A stretch of DNA of 64,000 bases from Oceanobacillus chungangensis (GCF_003369565.1 NZ_PIOD01000005.1:1-64000); one strand, 5' to 3'; shown: positions 52,651 through 61,799, numbered from the stretch's first letter. Program-made: numbers and translations. Notes: a model not told the origin generated them from the sequence alone.

Positions 52651-53535
52651 TTAAGCTGGAATGCGTTTCTTCTGCTGCATTAGGAATAAAAATACACCGA
52701 CTAAAACAATAATTCCACCGATGATTTGCAGACCGTTTAGACGTTCTCCTAATATGACAACTGCTAAAGCTGTCGCACCGACCGGCTCACCCAAAATGCT
52801 CATTGAAATGAATGTAGCATTTACATAGTTTAACAGCCAATTATTAATGACGTGGGAAACAGTCGGAACGATTGCAAGTAATAGGAAAATCCCCCATTCC
52901 CGAGTCTCATAATGAAACAAAGGAACACTTGCAACAATATTAAACAATGTTAATACAATTGCTGCAAAAAGAAAGACACAGAAACTATATATCCAGTGAG
53001 AAACTTTCTTCACTGCATTTTGTCCAATTAGTAAATAGCAAACAACAGCAATGACACAAAGGAAAGAGAGAATATCTCCAATAATTGCCTGACGACTTAA
53101 ACCGAAATCACCCCAGCCAACCATTACAGCTCCGATTACAGCAATTCCCATAGTTAACATTGCAGCACCAGTTGCCCTTTCTTTATATAAGAAAAAACCG
53201 CCAATAAGTGAAATAATCGGTTGTAATGCAAGGATAATCGTTGAACTTGCCACGGTTGTTAATTGTAATGAGCCGAACCAAAGGGCGAAATGGAGGGCTA
53301 AGAATAAGCCAGAGAAGAATAATAAGTACCAGCCTTTTTTCGTTATCTTTCGAAATTCACTCCGATTAATCCAGACCATCGGCAGTAAAAATAGCGAGGC
53401 AAACCACATGCGGTACATACTAGAAATCGTTGGTGGTGCGTCTGACCATTTTACGAAGATGGCAGAAAATGAAATAGCGATAATCGAGATAATTAATGGC
53501 AAGGCAAAATTTCTCGAATTGTTACGATGGTTCAA
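52651..53535 (-). CDS. EamA/DMT-family transporter
   Basis: A 294-residue membrane protein with ten hydrophobic segments in two EamA repeats (first repeat from LPLIISIIAISFSAIFVKWS; second ending GIIVLVGVFLFLMQQKKR). The family exports metabolites such as amino acids or nucleosides; substrate unknown. AAGGAGAG precedes the ATG at 53535 with proper spacing. Convergent with the DUF692 gene and sharing its terminator. It is followed upstream by a repeat-containing spacer (53536-54082) without genes. Confidence 0.87.
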   Translation of the reverse strand: MNHRNNSRNFALPLIISIIAISFSAIFVKWSDAPPTISSMYRMWFASLFLLPMVWINRSEFRKITKKGWYLLFFSGLFLALHFALWFGSLQLTTVASSTIILALQPIISLIGGFFLYKERATGAAMLTMGIAVIGAVMVGWGDFGLSRQAIIGDILSFLCVIAVVCYLLIGQNAVKKVSHWIYSFCVFLFAAIVLTLFNIVASVPLFHYETREWGIFLLLAIVPTVSHVINNWLLNYVNATFISMSILGEPVGATALAVVILGERLNGLQIIGGIIVLVGVFLFLMQQKKRIPA

Positions 53536-53718
53536 TATAATACGCTCTCCTTATTGATAAATTCATAATTACAGCTATCCAATTATAGCTTAGGTTAGGT
53601 AACTTAACAATTGGTTTTTTCTTCAGTGCAGCTTATTTAATTTAGGTTCATTTATATGAGTTGTTGTTATCTATAAAAAGTGCGAACTACTTAATGCTAT
53701 AAGAGTTCTCGGACCGGT

Positions 53719-53837
53719 CGCTCCAGAAATACACTTCGCTTTCCGCGGGGAGCTGGTGAGCCTACTCGTGCTGTCGCACTTCGTAGTCTCACCTAGGCTC
53801 TTCTTCCCGCAGGAGTCTTCGTGTATTTCTTCCGCTG
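53719..53837 (+). repeat. CGCTCCAGAAATACAC repeat, basic form
   Basis: A 119-bp element from CGCTCCAGAAATACACTTCG to GTGTATTTCTTCCGCTG. Terminal arms AGAAATACAC/GTGTATTTCT are complementary, and CTTTCCGCGGGGAG.. / CTTCCCGCAGGAG and GGTGAGCC / CTCACC pair inside. Related copies are at 37450, 47629, 51176 and 61901 in both orientations, always intergenic. Confidence 0.88.
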
Positions 53838-54034
53838 GGGTTGTGCTTAATCTACCGGTATTGAATCGATATACTCACCCAATATAGCTGTTGATTGTGG
53901 CGAAGGACAGGAGACTCAATAAAGAATCATTTCTTCCGATAAGGTTGGAGCGTTGCCAGTGAAAAGCGACTGACTAGAGCAGAAGTCAAAATCGTACTTA
54001 CTTTATATAAACTATGAAAATCTCGAGTAAAGAA

Positions 54035-54076
54035 AAAGCAGTAAAATACCTGTAATAAAGGTATTTCACTGCTTTA
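54035..54076 (-). terminator. terminator of the GntR/ABC operon
   Basis: AGCAGTAAAATACC / GGTATTTCACTGCT with a 9-nt loop; read on the minus strand it is followed by TTTTTCTTTAC. Confidence 0.85.
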
Positions 54077-54082
54077 TCAATA

Positions 54083-55324
54083 TTAAGCGCGGATCCATTT
54101 CCATATTTCTGCAGGGGAGGCATTTTTACCGTACATTAAAATACCAACTTTGAATATTTTTCCAGCTAATTTCATGCATAGCCAAATGCTTATAAGCAGG
54201 ATTACTAATCCAATAATAATTTCGAGCCATGGCCATTCTTCCAGCAATGATATTCTTAATATCATGACTCCAGGGGAACTGAATGGAATATACGTACCAA
54301 TTTGTGCGATTATACCGCTCGGATTTCCAATTACAGGACCAATAAAGGCAAAAGGTAAGAATGGCAGCATCATGGTGAAACCTTGGAAGTTTCCAGCTGT
54401 TGTCATGTCTGACATCGTTGCACCGATTCCAACAAAGACTGCTGCAAATAGCAAATAGCCAAGCAAGGCAATAAACGTCAAGAGCAGTGTTTCAGGAACA
54501 AGCAGGTACTCCATAATTGGCATGTCAAATTTCCAAATTACAAGTGGAACAAGGAAGACTAATAGAACGGCAACTTGAATAAGTCCTAATATGAAATAAC
54601 CGATAATTTTCCCTTGCATTAATTCGGTTGGCGTAATCGATGATAAAATAATTTCGGCTATTTTATCTTTCTTTTCCTGTGAGGCACTTTGGAAAATGGC
54701 CATCCCTGTAAACACAATAGAGATGAATATAATTCCTGCAAAGGCTCCAGGTACCATCTTCTCGAGAAAGTCATCCGATGATGCTGTTTCTAGTCCTGCT
54801 TCACCAGTTTCAGCCTCTGACTCCTCTGTAGATACTTCTTCAAAAACCACTCCATTTGAAACAACCGCTAACTGCTCAGGGGAAAGGCCAAGCTGCTCTA
54901 ACTGCAAAGTCTGAAGCGGAGTTGTCAATAATTGAACTTCATTCATAAAAGCATTATCTATCTCTTCGCTTGTATAAACAGGGACAACTCCGTCGGTAAG
55001 CACCTGCTCAGTTAAAAATAGATAGGCTGTATTTTCGCTGTCTTCCAACGCTGAGGTCGCCTCTGCTTCACTTAAATCGGTCTGATTCAGCTGCCAATTT
55101 AACCCAATCTCATCTGCGATACTTTCGATATCTGTATATAAATTTAATTCATCATGAATATAGACTTGTGTTAACTCTGAATTGTCCTCGTCACTGCTGA
55201 AAAGTCCGGGTAAGGTAAACCCTAAAATCATTAAAAGCGGCGTTAAAAATAATCCTATAATATATGATTTGTTTTTCAGGTTTCGTTTTATTTCCCATTT
55301 GGCAACTTTTCTTGAATTACGCAT
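54083..55324 (-). CDS. natB: ABC-2 type permease, NatB-like
   Basis: A 413-residue permease. One N-terminal segment (NKSYIIGLFLTPLLMILGFT), a large extracellular domain of about 150 residues, then five C-terminal membrane segments, the layout of NatB sodium-efflux permeases. ATG 55324 overlaps the stop of natA and follows AGGTGC; an upstream in-frame start at 55372 would lie inside natA. It forms a transporter with the NatA-like ATPase, known in B. subtilis for ATP-driven Na+ extrusion, but here in a GntR-type operon rather than under a two-component system. Confidence 0.8.
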   Translation of the reverse strand: MRNSRKVAKWEIKRNLKNKSYIIGLFLTPLLMILGFTLPGLFSSDEDNSELTQVYIHDELNLYTDIESIADEIGLNWQLNQTDLSEAEATSALEDSENTAYLFLTEQVLTDGVVPVYTSEEIDNAFMNEVQLLTTPLQTLQLEQLGLSPEQLAVVSNGVVFEEVSTEESEAETGEAGLETASSDDFLEKMVPGAFAGIIFISIVFTGMAIFQSASQEKKDKIAEIILSSITPTELMQGKIIGYFILGLIQVAVLLVFLVPLVIWKFDMPIMEYLLVPETLLLTFIALLGYLLFAAVFVGIGATMSDMTTAGNFQGFTMMLPFLPFAFIGPVIGNPSGIIAQIGTYIPFSSPGVMILRISLLEEWPWLEIIIGLVILLISIWLCMKLAGKIFKVGILMYGKNASPAEIWKWIRA

Positions 55325-56249
55325 CGCTTGCACCTGCTTCCTGTAGTAAGTTTTTCCCTGTTGCGATATCAATAAAGATTTCGTGAAGAGAAACGCGATT
55401 AATTTTCAGTTCATTTATTATGAGGGTTTCGGGTAATAATTTTAGCCATTGTGATGGATTAACATCCTTTGCTAAATAGAGAGTAGCACTATTTTCATGC
55501 TGTTCGACACGCTCTACGTCAGCAATTGCTTCAAGATCCTGCAGCTGATTTCTTCCATTAATGGTACATTTGAAATTAGCATATTCCGTTTTAACTTCAT
55601 CTAATGTGCCATAAATGACTTTATGTCCTTTTTGAATCATAAAGAGTCTGTCACACATTTCCTCGACTAGATTCATTTGATGTGATGAGAGCAGGATTGC
55701 AGTTCCCTGATCTGCTAAACTGCGAATCTCTTCTTTAAATAGCTCCTGGCTAACCGGATCTAGTCCAGAAAATGGCTCATCTAAAATAAGCAATTCTGGT
55801 TCATGCAGGATCGAGCCGATAAACTGTACTTTCTGACCCATACCTTTTGATAGTTCTTCGATCGATACTTTTTCTTTTCCTTCTAAGTCGAATTTCTTCA
55901 AGTACATAAGAATTCGCTCTTTTGCTTTATCTAATGGATAGTCTTTCAAATCAGCAAGATATAATAAGATATCCATAACTTTTACATTTTTATAAAGGCC
56001 ACGTTCTTCCGGCAGATAGCCAATTTTATGCCGGGGTATTTCATTTCCCTCGTAATTATGAAAAGTGATTGATCCTGCATCTGGATACATGATCCCCATA
56101 ATATTTCGGATTGTGGTTGATTTACCGGCACCATTTGGCCCTAGAATTGCCATGATTTCTCCTTTACGAACTTCAAAAGAGATGTTATGGAGAACTTTCT
56201 TGTCTTTGAATGATTTTTCTAAACCGTCAATTGATAGCATAACGTTCAA
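55317..56249 (-). CDS. natA: ABC transporter ATPase, NatA-like
   Basis: A 310-residue nucleotide-binding protein: Walker A GPNGAGKST (about 37-45), Q-loop LPEERGLYKN (typical of the NatA/YhaQ group), signature LSKGMGQKV with Lys-Gly in place of Gly-Gly, and Walker B LLILDEPFSGLDP. The C-terminal domain (DUF4162-like) is present. TTG 56249 has AGGAGG 7 nt upstream, whereas the next ATG is 16 nt away. It overlaps natB. Confidence 0.85.
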   Translation of the reverse strand: MNVMLSIDGLEKSFKDKKVLHNISFEVRKGEIMAILGPNGAGKSTTIRNIMGIMYPDAGSITFHNYEGNEIPRHKIGYLPEERGLYKNVKVMDILLYLADLKDYPLDKAKERILMYLKKFDLEGKEKVSIEELSKGMGQKVQFIGSILHEPELLILDEPFSGLDPVSQELFKEEIRSLADQGTAILLSSHQMNLVEEMCDRLFMIQKGHKVIYGTLDEVKTEYANFKCTINGRNQLQDLEAIADVERVEQHENSATLYLAKDVNPSQWLKLLPETLIINELKINRVSLHEIFIDIATGKNLLQEAGASDA

Positions 56250-56294
56250 TATATTTCCTCCTCGTCTATGGTGTGAACTACAATTCTATTACTG

Positions 56295-57146
56295 TTAAAC
56301 TGTTAATAGCAGCGTAATGATTTCTTCCAGTTCAAGTGATTTTCTGTCAATCCAACCGATGTTATTTTTTTGTAAAAATATTTCTGTTTCCTCTGGATGA
56401 TTGGATACAATCTGCGGATGGGCACGGGAAACTTCTCCGGGAATGGCTGTATTTGGCAGCGTACTATTCAGCCAGTAACGCTTGTAACTTTCTGTTAATG
56501 CTTCTTTTTCAAAGTTTCCAATCACTTTCCCATTACGTAGTACGAATAAATAATCGGAAAGTTTCTTAATATCCTCTACTTGATGACTCGTAATGATAAT
56601 GGAACGGTCCCCTTTGTCCATCCAATCAATCAATATATCCATGAAAAATTTTTTAGAAGGGATATCCATAAATGCTGTTGGTTCATCGAGTAATAATAAC
56701 GGTGTATTACGCGCAACTGTTAAGGCTAGATTTAATTTTTGCTGAACACCTTGTGACATCTTACCAAATCGCTTATTTAATGGAACGTCAAAGAGATTTA
56801 TCAACTCCATAAATAGGGCATTATCCCATTTAGGGTATAGGCTTTCTATTAACGCTTTTAATGCATTTCCTGTATAAGCATCCATGCCAATGGTGCTTTG
56901 TGGCAAGTAGGCGACATTCCTTTGCCAGCTTTCATCTTCCTTGCCAACAGGGGTATTAAAAAGCTTAATATTGCCGGAATCACTGGAAGCAAGATTCATT
57001 ATTAGCTTCAGAAGCGTGCTCTTTCCCGAACCGTTATTGCCTACAAGTGCAGTAATCGTTTCTGGTTCTATTGCCAAGTCAATTGGTCCAAGCTGAAAAT
57101 CATCTATTTTTTTCTGTAAATTGGATATTTCAACATATGGCTCCAT
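56295..57146 (-). CDS. ABC transporter ATPase (YtrB-like)
   Basis: A 283-residue ATPase with Walker A GNNGSGKST (about 36-44), a diverged signature MSQGVQQKL, and Walker B LLLLDEPTAFMDIPS. The signature (S-Q-G) and the position after a YtrA-type GntR regulator suggest the Ytr/YhcH class of cell-envelope or antibiotic-response transporters. Its membrane partner is probably the protein at 57573-58295. AGGAGAT precedes the ATG; it starts 4 nt after the regulator gene. Confidence 0.82.
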   Translation of the reverse strand: MEPYVEISNLQKKIDDFQLGPIDLAIEPETITALVGNNGSGKSTLLKLIMNLASSDSGNIKLFNTPVGKEDESWQRNVAYLPQSTIGMDAYTGNALKALIESLYPKWDNALFMELINLFDVPLNKRFGKMSQGVQQKLNLALTVARNTPLLLLDEPTAFMDIPSKKFFMDILIDWMDKGDRSIIITSHQVEDIKKLSDYLFVLRNGKVIGNFEKEALTESYKRYWLNSTLPNTAIPGEVSRAHPQIVSNHPEETEIFLQKNNIGWIDRKSLELEEIITLLLTV

Positions 57147-57149
57147 GCA

Positions 57150-57542
57150 TTAATCTCCTTTCTTATGTGTATTTAATACGTCGTGAAAAATCGCTTCAAT
57201 TTCTTCAATCGTATAGTCATAATTCATTGCCGTTTCTACTGCCTTTTCAAAAGTTTCATAAACGGAGTTCGTCTTTACTTTATTTTTTAATTTTTTTTCA
57301 ATTTCTGCGACAAAGGTTCCTTTCCCCTGCAGTGTTTGAATAAATCCTTGGTATTCCAGATCTTGATATGCACGACGAATAGTGATGACACTCACCTCCA
57401 GGTCCTTTGCTAATACTCGGATCGATGGGAGCGGTGTTCCCGCCGGCAGATGATTTCCTGCAATGAGAGCTTTTAACTGGTTTTCTATTTGATGATAAAT
57501 TGGCTCACGTGAATCTTTTGCAAGACGTATCGGCAGCTCCAT
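57150..57542 (-). CDS. GntR-family regulator (YtrA subfamily)
   Basis: A 130-residue regulator: a winged HTH (EPIYHQIENQLKALIAGNHL, PAGTPLPSIRVLAKDLEVSV, ITIRRAYQDLEYQGFIQTLQ, GKGTFV) followed by a short helical tail without effector domain, typical of YtrA. ATG 57542 follows AAAGGAGTGCTTGTG. It is the second gene of a five-gene minus-strand operon (membrane protein, regulator, ATPase, NatA, NatB) and probably represses it through the dyad at 58319-58350. Confidence 0.88.
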   Translation of the reverse strand: MELPIRLAKDSREPIYHQIENQLKALIAGNHLPAGTPLPSIRVLAKDLEVSVITIRRAYQDLEYQGFIQTLQGKGTFVAEIEKKLKNKVKTNSVYETFEKAVETAMNYDYTIEEIEAIFHDVLNTHKKGD

Positions 57543-57572
57543 CACAAGCACTCCTTTCTGCTGTAACATCCA

Positions 57573-58295
57573 TTATAGATAATCCAATTCAGTCATTTTT
57601 TTCTTCATATAATGGATCCAATATTTAACGCTGAGTATTGTTACGATAATCGATATGACAATAGATAGGAATGACCATTCGCTTGCGATATAAATGGTCC
57701 ATCTGACAATTCCATCTTCTAATACCCGGTAGAAAATGAAATAGATTATAGCCAAACTCGTAATAATGATTATAGATGCCATAATCATTGATTTTGGATT
57801 GATAAATTCACCAACATCACTTGCTGCCATTGAAAACCCGATTATAATACCGATGGCTAACCAGATGATGGAAAATATCATGTACTCGGTTGGTGTCATT
57901 ATTTCCCGGTAATTTGATGAAAGTAAATATAATGCAATTAACAAGATTATCTGCGGCAGGAGAGAATAGAATGAATAAACGATAAGTCTGCTCCAAATCA
58001 GTACATTCTCTTTAATTGGCAATTGTCTTAATAAGATGACAGAGGGTGAGGCCCAAAGATCACCACTAATCTTTTGCAATTGAAATTCTTTTGGCTTCAT
58101 GTAGTAAGGGGCAAAACAAAAGATTACCATTAGCAATATATCATTGATAGTCCAACCGATTGTTTTTCCTTTTCCATCAACAACTAAAAATAAAAGGGAA
58201 ATCAGTAAGTATAAAATCACCGAACCGAAATAGCTTATCTTTGCTGTCCGAAGTTCATACATCGCCAATTGATAAGCCTGCTTCAAGTCTTGCAT
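57573..58295 (-). CDS. six-TM membrane protein of the GntR/ABC operon
   Basis: A 240-residue membrane protein with about six hydrophobic segments (first YFGSVILYLLISLLFLVV) and a conserved-looking cytoplasmic loop LQKISGDLWASPSVILLRQL. It resembles ABC-2 type permease components without a specific name. It is the promoter-proximal gene of the operon, 30 nt before the GntR start, so it probably pairs with the 56295-57146 ATPase. AAGGAGG precedes the ATG. Confidence 0.7.
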   Translation of the reverse strand: MQDLKQAYQLAMYELRTAKISYFGSVILYLLISLLFLVVDGKGKTIGWTINDILLMVIFCFAPYYMKPKEFQLQKISGDLWASPSVILLRQLPIKENVLIWSRLIVYSFYSLLPQIILLIALYLLSSNYREIMTPTEYMIFSIIWLAIGIIIGFSMAASDVGEFINPKSMIMASIIIITSLAIIYFIFYRVLEDGIVRWTIYIASEWSFLSIVISIIVTILSVKYWIHYMKKKMTELDYL

Positions 58296-58318
58296 TTTAG
58301 TAGCCTCCTTTTTAAGTG

Positions 58319-58350
58319 TTATACTGTGTATATCTATATAAACAGTATAT
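58319..58350 (-). promoter_or_regulatory. operator/promoter of the GntR/ABC operon
   Basis: TATACTGT (58320-58327) and ACAGTATA (58342-58349) form a perfect 8-bp inverted repeat 22 bp apart start to start, surrounded by TATA-rich DNA 25 bp upstream of the first gene. It is a likely YtrA-type operator. No further gene is seen between it and 58656. Confidence 0.6.
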
Positions 58351-58656
58351 AACCAGATGTAGTAAAAGTAAACAGTAATTTTTTGAAAAATATATATTTT
58401 TGGTTATAGAGATGAGGGTGAATATTATTGCAGTCAAGTTATTAGGTAGGCCAATACTTACCGATTTATTAATGGAGATTTCATGAGGTATGATCGTGAT
58501 TGAGCATGTAGTAAGCGACTAGATTACTACAGGTCCTTATAAATCAACGTTGGTTCACATTTTAGACAAAACTTTGTTAACGAATTGTGAACTAATGAGC
58601 AATCATATTTCCATATTATAAAAACATGGTATTCTATAAATGTAATAAGAAACACA

Positions 58657-58674
58657 TTTACAATATATTGTGAA
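58657..58674. promoter_or_regulatory. 18-bp dyad upstream of doxX
   Basis: TTTACAATATATTGTGAA, palindromic except one pair, 45 bp before the doxX start. It resembles MarR/OhrR-type and, less, NrdR-type sites; the regulator is not identifiable here. Confidence 0.45.
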
Positions 58675-58718
58675 ATAGTGAGCAACTAATAAAACTAAAA
58701 TTAAAGGAGATGGCAAGA

Positions 58719-59234
58719 ATGATTATGGATTTTATTCGCAATAATAAATTTGTCGCTGGAGTATTAGCCATTTTAAGAATTTACATTGGGTACACGTGGT
58801 TAATGGGAGGTCTAGGAAAAGTAACTAGTGGAGGATTTGACGCAAGTGGATTTATTCAAGGAGCAATTGCTAACTCAACTGGTGAAGGTGCAACAGTTCA
58901 AGCTTGGTGGGGAACATTTTTAGAAACAGTCGCTTTACCCAATGCTGGATTATTCAGCTTCATGGTTATGTGGGGAGAAATATTAGTTGGTGCAGCACTT
59001 ATCTTAGGTATTTTTACAAACTTCGCAGCTCTAATGGGGATCACAATGAACTTCGCATTCCTATTCAGTGGAACAGTGAGCACAAATGCACAAATGGTAC
59101 TAATCACAGTATTCTTAATCATTGCAGGTTATAATGCAGGACGTTACGGATTAGACAGATGGGTACTTCCTTTCTTAAAGAACCACACACATATCGTAAA
59201 AGAAAAGGCAAAAGAAAAAGTTGTAGTAGCGTAA
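58719..59234 (+). CDS. DoxX-family membrane protein
   Basis: A 171-residue protein with four membrane segments (AGVLAILRIYIGYTWLMGGL; AGLFSFMVMWGEILVGAAL; the FTNFAALMGITMNFAFLFSG pair; MVLITVFLIIAGYNAGRYGL). DoxX proteins in Bacillaceae are linked to quinone, thiol and oxidative stress defence; the gene for Cu/Zn SOD follows. ATG 58719 is 9 nt after AAAGGAG; ATG 58710 overlaps that site. It has its own terminator at 59253. Confidence 0.85.
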   Translation: MIMDFIRNNKFVAGVLAILRIYIGYTWLMGGLGKVTSGGFDASGFIQGAIANSTGEGATVQAWWGTFLETVALPNAGLFSFMVMWGEILVGAALILGIFTNFAALMGITMNFAFLFSGTVSTNAQMVLITVFLIIAGYNAGRYGLDRWVLPFLKNHTHIVKEKAKEKVVVA

Positions 59235-59252
59235 AGATAAATAGGTTAAATA

Positions 59253-59290
59253 AAGCTGACTTTTAGAGAAATCTAAGGGTCAGCTTTTTA
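59253..59290 (+). terminator. doxX terminator
   Basis: AAGCTGAC (59253-59260) / GTCAGCTT (59279-59286) with TTTTAGA/TCTAAGG pairing inside, then TTTTTAAA. Confidence 0.88.
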
Positions 59291-59441
59291 AATTGTATGG
59301 GAACTGATAAATACTGATGTTCGACAAAATAATTCTCCCTGCAAATGGATAATGTAAATTCTCCTATTTTCTAAACTATGTTTAAACATCATGCTATTCG
59401 TAAAGGATAATTACTATTCAATATGAAAGGTGATGAATAAA

Positions 59442-60056
59442 ATGAATCGTTGGTTAATAATTTCCGTTATGCTGATTACCGTATTTGTGCTCACTATATA
59501 TACTAGTAATCAAGATAGAGAGCAAGAAAATGTGGAAAGTGATCAAGATAGAAATGCTTCTGATAATATTGAGGATGCAATAGATGCGAACGCTTTGGCG
59601 ACAGAAGTACCCGTAACTCTTAAAAATGCAGATGGGGAAATTGTAGCAACCGCGACGTTAACAGAAGATAAAGAGGGAGTTAAGATTGCGCTTGAAGGAA
59701 AGAATCTTTCGCCAGGTGTACATGGCTTCCACATTCATGAAGTGGGATTATGTGAGGCGCCGGATTTTAAATCCGCTGGTGCTCATTATAATCCAACAGG
59801 TGCTCATCACGGATTCAAAGATCCGCTTGGTCCACATGCAGGAGATTTAAAAAATATAGAGGTAACTGAAGACGGAACGGTCAAGGCAGACGTAGTGGCA
59901 AATATGGTTACACTAGATCCAAATGGTAAAAACACTTTATTGACTGAACAGGGAACGGCATTGATAATACATGAGAAGGCCGATGACTATATCTCTCAAC
60001 CCGCAGGAGATGCAGGAGAGAGAATAGCTTGTGGGGTTATCAGTGAAAAATTATAG
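59442..60056 (+). CDS. sodC: Cu/Zn superoxide dismutase-family protein
   Basis: A 204-residue exported protein: N-terminal hydrophobic anchor (residues about 4-19, no lipobox Cys), an acidic linker, and a SOD_Cu domain. Metal ligands are visible in GFHIHEVGLC (two Cu His), GAHYNPTGAHHG and GPHAGDL (Zn site), and ALIIHEKADDY (Cu His). The Cys pair for the disulfide is in GLCEAP and RIACGVI. The residue set is complete, unlike B. subtilis YojM, where Cu ligands are altered. ATG 59442 is favoured, as AAAGGTGATG overlaps the earlier starts. Confidence 0.87.
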   Translation: MNRWLIISVMLITVFVLTIYTSNQDREQENVESDQDRNASDNIEDAIDANALATEVPVTLKNADGEIVATATLTEDKEGVKIALEGKNLSPGVHGFHIHEVGLCEAPDFKSAGAHYNPTGAHHGFKDPLGPHAGDLKNIEVTEDGTVKADVVANMVTLDPNGKNTLLTEQGTALIIHEKADDYISQPAGDAGERIACGVISEKL

Positions 60057-60177
60057 AATTGCGAATATAAAATAGAATGTATGTTCTATTTTTGAGTTGG
60101 ATATGCTATAATCAAAATGGATAACGTTCTTTTAGGGACGGGTCGGCTAACCCTTTTAAAGTTTGGGGGTGATGCCT

Positions 60178-60270
60178 GTGGGAATGTATGAAGTAATGAT
60201 GGTACTTGGAAGTTTCGGTACATTATTGATTGCGTTACTCGCTTTGATTGTTTCGATGATCAAAAAATAG
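60178..60270 (+). CDS. holin-like type I toxin peptide (TxpA/BsrG-like)
   Basis: A 30-residue hydrophobic peptide (MGMYEVMMVLGSFGTLLIAL then LALIVSMIKK) with one membrane segment and a basic end, matching the putative holin-like toxin family of Bacillaceae. GGGGGTGATG (60165-60174) nearly equals the full anti-Shine-Dalgarno complement, so GTG 60178 (or ATG 60184) is the start, not the ATG at 60172 lying inside it. The extended -10 TGCTATAAT (60104-60112) provides the promoter, and the transcript ends at the hairpin at 60361. The antisense RNA on the other strand overlaps its 3' end. Confidence 0.85.
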   Translation: MGMYEVMMVLGSFGTLLIALLALIVSMIKK

Positions 60271-60400
60271 ACCCTCCCTATTAGCCTTCCGAAGTCTTTA
60301 GGGAGCGTCTATTCACACTAGAGTAGCCGATCCCTCTCTAGGGGAACCGCTTATTCTAAGGGACTAGTTGCAGCTAGTCCTTTTTATTATATTCTTCATC
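60262..60400 (-). ncRNA. antisense RNA antitoxin
   Basis: The minus strand has -35 TTACAA (plus 60430-60435), 16 bp, -10 TATACT (plus 60408-60413), and a terminator formed by AGACGCTCCCTA / TAGGGAGGGTCT (plus arms 60299-60310 and 60269-60280) followed by ATTTTTT. The RNA of about 140 nt would base-pair with the 3' part of the toxin mRNA, as in txpA/RatA and bsrG/SR4. Confidence 0.8.
60361..60388 (+). terminator. toxin mRNA terminator
   Basis: GGACTAGTTGCAGCTAGTCC, an almost perfect hairpin, followed by TTTTTATT. Confidence 0.88.
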
Positions 60401-60577
60401 TAGTTCCAGTATACCATGTTCTTTGCAGCTTGTAACATATAATAGGTAAATTGCTTTATAAAGAGATGTATAAATCAGAATACCCTAAATTAATTGACTA
60501 TAAAGTGCGCTTTCTTTTCCTATTGCTTTTCATTCCTGTATAATACAATTTTAGTAGTGAAGGAAAGGGAGGAAATT

Positions 60578-61765
60578 ATGGATTCTCTATCAAGGGCACA
60601 AACAGAAGTACAACAGGAGAAAATTTGGTCAAGAGATTTTGTGATTATTTGCTTGGCGAATTTCTTTGTGTTTTTAGGCTTTCAAATGACCTTACCGACC
60701 ATTCCTCTATTTGTGAAGGAACTGGGTGGCAGTGATCAATTAATTGGCTTTGTGGTCGGCATTTTTACTTTTTCGGCATTATTATTTAGACCATATGCTG
60801 GCCATGCGCTTGAATCGAAAGGTAGAGGGTTTGTATATTTACTAGGACTGTCTATTTTCGTCCTTTCTGTCGGTGGATTTGCTTTTGCCGCTAGTATTGC
60901 CTTTTTATTTATTTTAAGAATCATCCAAGGAATTGGCTGGGGATTATCTACGACAGCAGGAGGAACAATTGCAACCGATATTATTCCAGCTAGTCGCCGC
61001 GGAGAAGGGCTAGGGTATTTTGGATTATCTGGAAATATTGCACTTGCACTAGGACCTTCACTTGGATTAACATTGACGGGAATTATCACATTTAAACAGC
61101 TGTTTTTAATTTGTGCTGCGCTAGGACTTATTTCATTTCTTTTAGCATCAAGAATAAAATATATAAAAGTGAATGGATCAGATGCAAAAGTTTCGCATGT
61201 GAAGTTCGATATTTTTGAAAAGACGGCACTTCAGCCTTCAATTCTTGTATTTTTTATTACAGTTACCTTTGGTGGGATTGCAACATTCCTTCCGCTCTAT
61301 GCAATTGAAAAAGATGTTGCAGGTATTCATTATTACTTTCTTATCTATGCGTTATTTTTAATGATATCTCGAACTTTTGCAGGGAAGATTTACGATAAAA
61401 AAGGGCATCTGTACGTATTTCCACCTGGTGCCGCATTGATTCTTATTGCAATGTTATTATTAGCTTGGCTACCGAATACGCCGATTCTGATTCTAGCGGC
61501 TGCACTATATGGACTTGGATTCGGAATTGTTCAGCCTGCATTACAGGCTTGGTCCGTTGAAAAAGCGCCGATTAATCGAAAAGGCATGGCAAATGCAACG
61601 TTCTTCTCCTTCTTCGATTTAGGGATCGGAATTGGAGCGATGCTCTTTGGTCAGCTTGCAGTATTTGGCTACCATTCTATTTATATAACCTCTGCGGGTT
61701 CTATCTTTTTATGTCTACTATTATACGGGGGATTAGTCTGGAGAGCTAAGAAACAACTGCAATAG
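60578..61765 (+). CDS. MFS transporter
   Basis: A 395-residue, 12-TM major facilitator. The conserved loop 2-3 motif reads GHALESKGRGFVYLLGLSIF, with RPYAGH before it; GWGLSTTAGGTIATDIIPAS, RRGEGLGYFGLSGNIALALG is the motif C region of drug-type exporters. It probably exports a drug-like compound or metabolite. GGGAGG precedes ATG 60578; an upstream in-frame start at 60494 has no ribosome site. Promoter-like TTGACT (60492) and TATAAT (60539) are too far apart. A terminator follows at 61770. Confidence 0.87.
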   Translation: MDSLSRAQTEVQQEKIWSRDFVIICLANFFVFLGFQMTLPTIPLFVKELGGSDQLIGFVVGIFTFSALLFRPYAGHALESKGRGFVYLLGLSIFVLSVGGFAFAASIAFLFILRIIQGIGWGLSTTAGGTIATDIIPASRRGEGLGYFGLSGNIALALGPSLGLTLTGIITFKQLFLICAALGLISFLLASRIKYIKVNGSDAKVSHVKFDIFEKTALQPSILVFFITVTFGGIATFLPLYAIEKDVAGIHYYFLIYALFLMISRTFAGKIYDKKGHLYVFPPGAALILIAMLLLAWLPNTPILILAAALYGLGFGIVQPALQAWSVEKAPINRKGMANATFFSFFDLGIGIGAMLFGQLAVFGYHSIYITSAGSIFLCLLLYGGLVWRAKKQLQ

Positions 61766-61769
61766 AAAT

Positions 61770-61799
61770 AAAATCCAATCACATCGTTGCTTGGATTTT
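61770..61799 (+). terminator. MFS gene terminator
   Basis: AAAATCCAA (61770-61778) / TTGGATTTT (61791-61799), then ATTTAG. Confidence 0.8.

Noticed and set aside
60126..60133. GTTCTTTT in the toxin leader as a SinR half-site
   Set aside because: A single half-site with no partner, expected by chance in AT-rich DNA.
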